From NCBI RefSeq assembly GCF_010389155.1, contig NC_057768.1, forward strand, positions 46,045,633-46,109,632: a stretch of DNA of 64,000 bases, in the 5' to 3' direction. This document shows, piece by piece, positions 56,154 to 64,000 of the stretch. The position numbers were made by a program, and so were the translations under genes. Position 1 is the first letter of the stretch. Every line of letters starts with the position of its first letter. Under the pieces are notes generated by a model. That model was not told the origin of the DNA and did not search any database. It saw only the letters and a list, made by a program, of their open reading frames with translations. The stretch is from Erigeron canadensis. Its lineage: Eukaryota > Streptophyta > Magnoliopsida > Asterales > Asteraceae.

Positions 56154-56640
56154 CTAGACAAATCCCGCGTGATGCGGTGGTGGCGGCGGTATGAGTATGT
56201 GATTGATTTAAAAAGTGGTATAGTTATTTTAATTGTTGAGAGATGTATGTACGTTGTTAATAATTACATTAAGAATATTGTAGGTATCTTAGGTTAAGTT
56301 GTTAAATTAGTGAACAAAAGAAAAGGTATTCTCGAGTTATCAACTACTTAGTTGATAAAATTGGAAGGAACAAATGTTTTATAATATATTAAAGATAGAG
56401 ATAGATTGAAAGTTTAGAAAAATGAGACATGTGAATGACCAAACTACTCTTAATGAATTGAATCACCACCAACCCTTAATATTAAATTACATCATATATC
56501 TCTGATATTATAAAATATCTCTATTATCCCCTTTAAATCAAACACCTTTAAAACAATTACTTACATCATTTGACACCGCCACCAGCAGCACCATCCGTCA
56601 CCACCATCAAAATACCGCATTGCGTGGATACCATACTAGT
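56154..56640. mobile_element. Paired Helitron-like 3' ends in intron 1 of copy 10
   Basis: The left edge is a minus-strand Helitron-type end (ctag at 56154, then aatcccgcgtgatgcgg). The right edge is a plus-strand one (accgcattgcgtggatacc, then CTAG near 56638). The corresponding point in copy 9 (about 49390) lacks the segment. It may be two abutting Helitrons or a foldback derivative. Confidence 0.5.
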
Positions 56641-56896
56641 ATGCCTGTATATAGACAAACATCCTTTGTTTACTTGTATAGTTAGTCTACACCGGCAAAA
56701 TCCTTTTTCCGCGTAACTTTAATTTCCAAACCCTTTTTCAAAAACAATACAACCCTTTTTCAAAAACAATACAACACTCGATCACACATATTCTCATATG
56801 TGAGTGTGTGCGTATATGTATGGATATACATACTAATGAAGATTGCATTAACCTTGTATGCATAATATTACTCGATCATAGTAATGCTCTTTTAAA

Positions 56897-57101
56897 CCAC
56901 TGGGTTAAACCCCAGTGGCCACCGTGTTGCCATTTGCGTGGCCTGCCTCCCCTCGGGGCACATGTTTGAATCCCGCCAAACGCATGGCTGTGGAAAATAG
57001 TATTTGGCTATTAACCTTGACGATGTCCTAACACTGGGGTTATGCGGGTGCCAAAAGGCACATGGGATCAGACGGTTCCTATCAATTTACCGTTTTTTTA
57101 C
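56897..57101 (+). mobile_element. SINE, family B, in intron 1 of copy 10
   Basis: It has 'ccactgggttaaaccccagt' and 'ggcacatgtttgaatccc' tRNA-like boxes, and 'cacatgggatcagacgg' near the end, shared with 8324-8514. The flanks TAATGCTCTTTTA and TAATGTTCTTTTA form a target duplication with one mismatch. The empty site is in copy 9 at 49672-49690. Confidence 0.8.
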
Positions 57102-58371
57102 TAATGTTCTTTTATAAAACTTTCTGCAGTTTCTTTCTCCACGTGTGGAACTAATCTCACATCACCCTTCTCCGTTTATTAACTTGAATAGCTTGACTAT
57201 TTTTCCAAAGAAAGTATCGTGGGGTGTTCCAAAAGAGACGGTAATTGTGTCTAATGAAGTCGAACGCTATCTACAAGATGGTTCTCCTGGGGCCACTTTC
57301 TTGATGACCTTACCTGAGGTATTCACACCTGAATTACATACATCGTGCTTAGCTTGGTGCATTAGACTTGAAATCTAGGAATTCATATTATATATGGTTA
57401 TATATAAAATGATCAGGAAGGTGTTCTTTTTTTATTATGCATCAGGAGATAAAAGCAAAAGAGCATATGGAGCAATTACAGGCTCTTCTAGGGGAAGCTA
57501 AAGCTAGTCTCGAGACTAGCAGGACAGATATGGTGCGAGTAAAAAAAGATCCATTATTATCAATGGATGAGATAACAAACATTTATAAACAAGACGGGAC
57601 GTCGCAACAATTCAGGGAAATCATGGCCCGGATAGAGAGTTGTTGGGAAGATCTTAGTGTGCATGTTGAGCAAAGGAAAAAAAAGATGCTTCCCATTTCC
57701 AAGTTGCAGCAGATTCAAACACTACTAATGAAGCTGCCTCCTAAAAAGAGGGCCTTATATCAACCCTCTTTTTCCAGTCTTTGTGCAGAGACCAACTTTG
57801 TGATTAACAAAGTCGCACACGGTATGAAGATGCGATGTGATGCTATCAAAATGCAGTCGACTTATAAAAAAGCAAGAAAAAGAAAATGCAGTCGACCATT
57901 AGCAAGCTTCAAGTTCATAAACTACCTGTATACTCACAAGTGATAACTACAGTATAATCAAAATGCCAACTGTCGGTGTCGCCGTAATATTTTCTTTTGA
58001 TTTCAGATCCCAAAGTTGTTTCGTACCCTATGCAATAGTTGAAGATATGTTTTGTTTTTCAGCCGCCATTACTATAATTATGCCAAACTAAGATATATGC
58101 TCAAATGAATTGTGTTTGATTTTTTGATACCTCTAAGTTTGATCATATTTGCCTAGCAGAAACTGAATTGGGAATGGGGAATGTATGTTGCATGGAAAGT
58201 GATCCATATTTGTACCACAAAGTGATTTATTTATCACACTATACAACTTTTATAACATATAAATTAAAACACGTGTGTGGTAGATATATTAATTGTAGTA
58301 CGAATATCACTCCCCATTTTTCATTATCTTTGATTAAATTTGGAGAGTTTAAATAATTTGGAATTCGGTAT

Positions 58372-59092
58372 AATATTAGTTGTAGAAGTACTACCATTAT
58401 TAATGCACTACAAATCATATTGCATTTGTTCACATTTTTAGGTGAATGTGAACAAATTAAAAATTTTGCCACGCTTTTTAGTGTGCATAAATATATTGAA
58501 TTAAAAATGTGTGGAAATTTCTCCACACTAAACAGTGCGTAGAAATAAAAGTTCACACTTTTTAGTGTGAACTTTCATAATTATTTTGTCACACTCCATT
58601 TGTCCACGGTAAGTAAAAAAGTTACCGTGAACAAATAAGGTGTGACAAAATAACTATGAAAGTTCACACTAAAAAATGTGAACTTTTATTTATACACACT
58701 TTTTAGTGTGGATAAATTTCCATATACTTTTAATTTAATATATTTCTACACACTAAAAAGCGTGACAAAATTTTTAATTTGTTCACACTCACATAAAAGT
58801 GTGAACAAATGCAATATTGTTTGTAGTGATGGATGAGACAACCAACGTTGTTCATAAACAAGCAGGCGGGAAGAAGTCGCAAAATTTCAGGAAACCATCC
58901 GTACGTTTGGAGTTGATAGAGCTTGAAAGACTACTCATGAAGCTGCCTCCTAAAAAGAGGGCTTTATATCAACCTATCTTTTTCCAGTATTTGTGCACAG
59001 AGCAAAAGTTGTGATGAACAAAATAGCATCGATCTGGTATGAAGATGCATGCGATGTGATGCTGCGGCAATTAATGCAGTCGATTTATTATT
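58372..59092 (+). pseudogene. Exon-3 relic (copy 9-like) split by a CACTA MITE
   Basis: The left piece at 58372-58405 ends actaccattattaatg. The right piece starts atggatgagacaacc (58829) and continues HKQAGGKKSQNF, LMKLPPKKRALYQP, then a broken tail 'atgcagtcgatttattatta'. Together they match 52100-52531 of copy 9. Frameshifts occur after the FSSL-equivalent. No exon 1 or 2 accompanies it. Confidence 0.8.
58406..58828. mobile_element. Palindromic CACTA-type MITE with ATG target duplication
   Basis: It begins CACTACAAATCATATTGCA and ends ttgtttgtagtg, the inverse. Almost the whole 423 bp is an inverted repeat folded around 58607-58625, with repeated 'ttcacactttttagtgtgaa' motifs. The 3-bp duplication ATG at 58403-58405 and 58829-58831 fits the CACTA superfamily. 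It carries no gene. Confidence 0.9.
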
Positions 59093-59093
59093 A

Positions 59094-59285
59094 GAAAACT
59101 CTAACTTCTTAGATATAACCATGAAACATGTTTTGATATTTCTGCAAAACCGGCCATTATATTAGCCATATGCATTGCTAACCTACTGCTGTAAGGATTA
59201 ACAAAAGCATATATTGATTCTACCTAGCTACAATTTGTCATTTCTATGTGATAGTTAGTCAAGCACCGCATTGAAGATATATAAT
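59094..59285 (+). repeat. Family 3'-flank repeat, copy C
   Basis: Same block order as at 48933 and 52667, following the exon 3 relic. It marks the right edge of the F-box cluster. Confidence 0.75.
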
Positions 59286-59344
59286 AGTGCATATTGTTTT
59301 TTTATATCAAATATCTTGATAGAATGTAAGATAACGATTTATAT

Positions 59345-59645
59345 TATTTTTTTAAATAAAGGTCGATCATTTGCTCGCAATAGGGGATTTAGCTTATGTT
59401 GTTTTAACTGGATCTGAGCTACAGAGTCCCTTCACCCTCAATACCTAGTAGGAAGAGAAACTCTCAACTAAACCGCCTGAAGACACGACATTTAATTGAG
59501 ATAAAACTCTTATCCCTCGGACTCAAGCCTACTTCAATAAAGAACTTTTATTCGTAAAGTTCCTTAAAATGTCTTTCTCATGTTTCAAACTCAAGATCTT
59601 TAACACGCACGTTAAACTGATGTTTAATCACTGAAGTATAATTGG
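59345..59645 (-). mobile_element. tRNA-derived SINE, family A, copy 3
   Basis: The core 'tcaatacctagtagg-agagaaactctcaac' and 'gacacgacatttaattg' match 2250-2560 closely. A poly(T) at 59347 is the A-tail of a minus-strand insertion. Ends are approximate. Confidence 0.55.
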
Positions 59646-59960
59646 AAGTACAAATAACGATTTATTTAGTTACCTCTCAAATGATACGCCAATAATAAGG
59701 ACATTATACACCCATTTTTAATTGTATTTTGAGATGCAAAGTTTGCATTTAAATAAGCAATAACGCAAAGGGACATGTCAAAGTTATTCGGCGAGATGGG
59801 CAACGAACCAACCACGTGTGTTGCGCCACATGCACGCAATTATAACCCCCAGAATATGCTTCTTTGGAGAACTATAAGGGTTATAATTGTAAAGTTTGTA
59901 AAACATGAGGGGCATGTTCCTTCTTGAAGTCTCCGCCGGGAACAAAAAATAGATGACCTT
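59646..59960. other. Promoter region of the acyl-CoA-binding protein gene
   Basis: Non-coding and less AT-rich than elsewhere. It includes 'ccaaccacgtgtgttgcg' at about 59808-59825, with a CACGTG G-box, the plant bZIP/bHLH core motif. Function is untested. Confidence 0.4.
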
Positions 59961-59970
59961 GTTGGGCTGC

Positions 59971-59979
59971 TATAAATAG
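59971..59979 (+). promoter_or_regulatory. TATA box of the acyl-CoA-binding protein gene
   Basis: tataaatag, about 90 bp before the ATG, is a consensus plant TATA box. Confidence 0.7.
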
Positions 59980-60062
59980 CGTAAACACAAAATTACACAC
60001 ACACACAGTGTGACACTAATATCCATTACTCATTAGCCACTAACAAATTATTAGTCAAAAAT

Positions 60063-61152
60063 ATGGGTTTGAAGGTATTGCTCTCTCTCCTAGTACTATA
60101 ATTTTTGTCAATTTTATTCTCATTGATCCATTCCGTATCTAGTATTAGCAGAAATCCTCAATTTTTGATCAATATTAGTTATTATCTATATTCTATATTT
60201 ATAAGCAGATCTGATCACCGTGAATAAAATTTTTACTGTGAAATTAGGGAGGGATTATTATAAGATTTTTAGAAGTTGTCATTAATAAAAACGATGCACA
60301 ATCCCAACATGGATTTTTTTGAAAGTTTATTCTTACTTTTTACTTAATAGATAATACTGGATCATGATCATCATTTATGTACTATTATGTGACTTTATGA
60401 AAGTAGTGGTATAACTTTATTTCACCTGTATTTTTTGACCCGATTACAACTGGTGGATGGGTCAAAAAAGTGACAAGTACTGTATTTTTTGCCACGTCAC
60501 TCAAGTATGGGTAAAAGGTAAAAATTAGGTTTTAACCGGTCAAATAAGGATGTAAACTTGTATTTACCAAATAATAAAAATATAAAAAACTTGAGATTCT
60601 TAGGTAGACTTTTTTAAAAGGCTTATTGTTAATTTATTGACAATTTTGAAGTATAACTATTATTCAATGGTCTCTATATTGTAAACTGTCATTAATGGCT
60701 AGTATATTATACAGGAGGAATTTGAAGAGTATGCCGAGAAAGCCAAGACTCTCCCCGAGAGCACCACCAACGAGAACAAGCTCGTCCTGTACGGATTGTA
60801 CAAGCAAGCCACTGTTGGACCGGTGGACACAAGTATGTAAATGGCTACTGTAAAGTATGTTTCTGTATATGTTAACGTTATGAAAATTATCTGACGTGTT
60901 TATTTTGATGTATTTCCAGGCCGTCCGGGCATTTTTAACATGAGAGACAGGGCTAAATGGGATGCTTGGAAGGCTGTTGAAGGTATACTTTCTGCAAGCT
61001 TCTATACTACAATCGTTTTTATTTTCAAAACTTTTATACTGATTGATGTTATCGGTTTTGAATGTTTGGCAGCAAAAACCAAGGATGAAGCAATGAGCGA
61101 CTACATCACCAAGGTGAAACAATTGCTCGAAGAAGCTACTGCCTCAGCCTGA
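60063..61152 (+). CDS. ACBP: 10-kDa acyl-CoA-binding protein
   Basis: Exons: 60063-60074, 60715-60832, 60920-60982 and 61073-61152, giving a 90-residue protein. It binds long-chain acyl-CoA esters in the cytosol and so buffers and transports them for lipid metabolism. The sequence has the family hallmarks: LVLYGLYKQATVGPVDTSRP (the YGLYKQAT motif), then RAKWDAWKAVEAKTKDEAM and a helical end YITKVKQLLEE. The length equals small plant ACBPs (Arabidopsis ACBP6 type). Codon 1-4 exon MGLK followed by a long first intron is a normal plant ACBP layout. A poly(A) signal aataaa lies at about 61178. No defect is seen. It is unrelated to the F-box cluster on its left. Confidence 0.93.
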
Positions 61153-61364
61153 TGAGTGCAGTAGTAATATGTATGCTAATAAACGTTGTTGATGAATGGT
61201 TTATGTTTACATTTTGTTGGTGATTTCTATTATGTTATGGGATTCTTCCTAAGTATACTAGTTCCAGTTATGGAAATGGTATGTTAATTACTACTACTAA
61301 ATATGAAATTGTTGGATTTTTGTCCAGCTTTCTTTTATGCACATCTGTTTAGTTACTTCCTGTG

Positions 61365-61866
61365 GGGTGTAGGTTCCTTGGGACTAACTCCGACTTAGAT
61401 TAGACTCTCAAAACCAGAAACTTTAAAAATTGAGAAACCGAACCAAACTTGGTTTCCCAGTAGTACTGAGTCAGTTTGGTTGAGATGTGACTTGAATGCA
61501 AAGCAGTATCACAATGGCGAGTCCATGAACTCGCCATGAACATGAATCGGAATGGCCATATAACTAATTCCTGAATTTGGTCCATCACCCGTGTATACAT
61601 GTCAAATCACCTGTAGGGTGTAGGTTCCTTGGGACTAACTCCAACTCAGATTAGACTCTCAAAACCAGAAACTTTAAAATTTGAGAAACCGAACCAAACT
61701 TGGTTTCCCAGTAGTACCGAGTCAGTTTGGTTGAGATGTGACTTGAATGCAAAGCAGTATCACAATGGCGAGTCCATGAACTCGCCATGAACATGAATCG
61801 GAATGGCCATATAACTAATTCCTGAATTTGGTCCATCACCCGTGTATACATGTCAAATCAGTAACA
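61365..61866. repeat. Near-identical 251-bp tandem duplication
   Basis: Two copies start gggtgtaggttccttggg at 61365 and 61616. They differ at only a few positions (for example cgacttagatt versus caactcagatt), so the event is recent. Matching minus-strand frames at 61400 and 61651 are by-products. No terminal inverted repeats were found; function unknown. Confidence 0.9.
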
Positions 61867-61869
61867 AAT

Positions 61870-62270
61870 TATTCACGAATATAAATTGCAGATGATCATA
61901 TACACTTTCAACTTTCAAAAACAGAAAATAACGTTTTATATATGATTAACGCCTCTATTTATAGTTTAAACTTATGCAATAAACCGTTTACTACTTTTTA
62001 CAGATAACACAAAAGTCCAAATGAATATGCATACATTTTTTTAACCAAACCATACTAATCGACTTGAACAAAAAAGATCAATGTTTTCTTACCTAAGTCA
62101 ATATTACAGCCTGCATAATTTACATAGCATCAGCAGTCAGAACAAAATAACCCGATGCACATTTGCATAGAAAAAGGAGGTCAGCAATCGAGATTTAGAG
62201 GCCAAGAAAACATGTACAGATTGAGCCATTAATCAATCAGTTCAGATTAGTCAAAAAGAAAAAAGAAAAA
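61870..62270. other. Spacer, mainly 3'UTR of the minus-strand gene
   Basis: AT-rich. The right part (about 62050-62270) is probably the 3'UTR of the coiled-coil gene; no other feature is visible. Confidence 0.4.
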
Positions 62271-63677
62271 CTAAACTTTAAATCTTTCCTGTTGAACAAA
62301 AGGATATCTTGGAGATATATAATACTCGTTTACTCGCGAAGCACCATCTCTAGCCAAAATCCCTTCAACGTCTCCAATGATTCTTGCTAACCATATTTCC
62401 AAGTTTCTCTGAATATCCCTGAAATTGTTTCTTATGGAGTTCAATGAGAGTCTGGTAGTTAATCGTGCACGGCCTTCTAACGGATCGTTCCCATGATTAA
62501 AACCTGTCCCTGTTTCTGTTTGCAAAGACAGCAATTTCTGCCCAGTTTCTGAAGCACGCTGCTGAAGCCGCAGTGCTTCCAGCAAAAACTCAGTTTGTCT
62601 CTGTGTTCGGAACTCTAAACCCGCATTTGGTTCACAAGGATCATTCTCCTGCTGTAATATTAAGCAACGGGTTATTACTATGTGTACTTACCTATATATC
62701 TAATCTACATATGAAAGAACTTAATGCAAAACCGGTTGACCATAACTTAAACTGTAAGATACTATGTGATACAAAATCTATCTCAATCAGAGTATCACCC
62801 ATTTTCTCGTTAGCAGAGGTGGCAAATTTGACCCATTTATATGTGAATGGGTCAATGCATATATATTATACTTCTGACTAGTTCTAAAAAATGCTAAAAA
62901 GGGAGTAAAGCAAGATCACCTGAAGTGCCTTTTCAATGCTTAAAACATCTTAAATCATTATTTTATTTAACAGTTAGCTTTAAACTAATATAGTTTCTGT
63001 AAATTTACTTGATAGAATTATTTATATAAAGAGAACATTAAAAAACTTGGACAACTTTTTTGGTCACATGGCCGGGCCTATTTTGACCCGCACCAAAATC
63101 CACCTTTTTGACCTGGTACCCAACCAGCATGACTCACCCATTTTGGTGCCTGAACTCATCATTAACTATCACCCCGTCTGTTAATAACATCGATTTTTTG
63201 ACCACCAATTTTTTTAATTTGTCATCAAAGAGGAGCATTTTAGATATTTGTCTAATCATGTGTTGTAATGTAATTAGGGATTGAGGGCGTTTTACACAAA
63301 CGTACAATGTATGCAACCTATACATAGCAAGAAAATAGAGTGAGTGGATACCATTCTTCTACAAAGATCATCAATTTTTCCAGCAAGAGCTTGATATCTT
63401 TTTGCCTGTTTTTTCATTAACGATGGCACTTTTGACAAATCATTTGCACCGATATTTTCCAAGTTCTGAAGCTCCTGTTCGAGTAGTTTTAGTTTTGCAG
63501 AAACCCCAGATGAATCACCATCTACCTTCCAAGGTGACTCTCTCCTAATAAAGATAGTGTATTAGTTCTGATGTATTGATATACGCACCCTTTCAAAATC
63601 ATACGGGCCTAAAGAGATTACCTCGTTACATAATGCTTGAAGTCATGAACTGGTTCCACAGATCCATATTGTACACC
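62271..63677 (-). CDS. 3' part of an unrecognised coiled-coil protein gene (partial)
   Basis: Three minus-strand exons join cleanly: 63677-63622 (GVQYGSVEPVHDFKHYVTR), 63544-63352 (ESPWKVDGDSSGVSAKLKLL, then SLMKKQAKRYQALAGKIDDL) and 62651-62271 (CEPNAGLEFRTQRQTEFLLE to the stop TAG at 62273). Phases agree: 56 nt, then 193 nt, then 381 nt. The protein is helical and Leu/Gln/Lys-rich, with heptad-like spacing, and ends in a conserved-looking RYPFVQQERFKV. The 5' exons lie beyond the window or could not be placed between 63678 and 64000. I do not recognise the family. It looks like a conserved single-copy plant protein rather than a transposon product. Confidence 0.6.
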
Positions 63678-64000
63678 CTGAAAAATTTAAGTTCAAAAAT
63701 TCAACCATCTAACCCTTGCAAAAATTTACTTCACTGCATTTTATACAACAGTATGTCTGTGAAGCTCAACAACATATATACCAGGATATATCATAGGTTC
63801 ATTTACTTAACTGGCTGTGGTTAAAACTATTACGAAAAACACACGAGCATCTGATGAGCATGTTGATTGACTTCACACATCATCCAACAAAAATTTTTTA
63901 CCTCAAGCACAAAATTTTAGGAGTGTATGAAACCTTTGGAGCATAATAGGTTTGACTTTCAAAGTCAAAAGGGATCAAAAAGAGTGTCTGGGAGATTAAA

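Larger units (their letters stand above)
54914..57943 (+). pseudogene. F-box/LRR copy 10, 4-bp insertion in the F-box
   Basis: Exons: 54914-55913, 57130-57318 and 57446-57943, all with family splice sites. The N-terminus MEPEYVRMDSEQLSRKRRK leads into the F-box (DRLSSLPDDLIH), where a 4-bp TA-type insertion (atccATATaaaatcc, about 55022-55029) gives TAA at once. Without it the frame would be open for about 560 residues. A downstream ATG at 55011 in the other frame could start an LRR protein lacking the first part of the F-box. Exon 3 reads SCWEDLSVHVEQRKKK and LPPKKRALYQPSFSSLCAET. Intron 1 contains a Helitron-type insertion and a SINE; intron 2 is only 127 bp. Confidence 0.8.

Noticed and set aside
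60664..61122. 152-codon minus-strand frame
   Set aside because: It lies antisense across exons and introns of the acyl-CoA-binding protein gene and is a shadow.
61400..61851. Two near-identical 66-codon minus-strand frames
   Set aside because: They arise from the 251-bp tandem duplication; no start context or homology supports coding.

Overview
This is nuclear DNA of a flowering plant. It is AT-rich, has canonical GT-AG introns, plant promoter elements and many plant-type transposons (SINEs, MITEs, Helitrons, a Copia and a Gypsy-like LTR remnant). The style of the F-box family suggests a eudicot, probably Asteraceae, but that is an inference from memory of similar proteins. No organelle, bacterial or viral genome is present.

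From about 5 to 59 kb the window is dominated by one tandem family of F-box/leucine-rich-repeat genes, all on the + strand. I count ten loci plus several detached pieces. The shared plan has three coding exons, all joined in phase 0. Exon 1 (about 0.9-1.05 kb) encodes a short basic N-terminus, an F-box and a run of LRRs. Exon 2 (183-192 bp) encodes a short FBD-like segment. Exon 3 (about 0.4-0.5 kb) encodes a charged helical, coiled-coil-like C-terminus. Several members also have a 5'UTR intron, and some have a 3'UTR intron beginning a few bases after the stop. Three loci read through intact: 18221-21082, 23071-25358 and 44699-47867. One is intact but for a homopolymer frameshift (8648-11595). 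The others are broken by small indels (30719-34237, 36374-39899, 54914-57943), truncated (4994-6469, 50975-52531) or split by a retrotransposon (26911-29246). Loose exon-3 copies lie at about 12.8, 42.0, 48.3 and 58.4-59.1 kb. F-box/LRR proteins normally act as substrate receptors of SCF ubiquitin ligases; no substrate can be inferred here.

Other genes are a two-exon secreted cysteine-rich peptide (14482-14959), a four-exon 10-kDa acyl-CoA-binding protein (60063-61152), and the 3' part of a minus-strand coiled-coil protein gene that runs off the right edge (62271-63677).

Mobile elements are informative because tandem paralogues supply the empty sites. A 1.27-kb Mutator-like element with a perfect 9-bp duplication sits in intron 1 of the 51-kb copy. 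A SINE sits at nearly the same place in the 57-kb copy. A 423-bp palindromic CACTA-type element with an ATG duplication sits in an exon-3 relic whose empty counterpart is at 52.1 kb. Minus-strand Helitrons, three SINE groups and several MITE families fill introns and spacers. The left 5 kb holds MITEs, a broken Harbinger Myb-like ORF and an LTR/gag fragment fused to F-box sequence.
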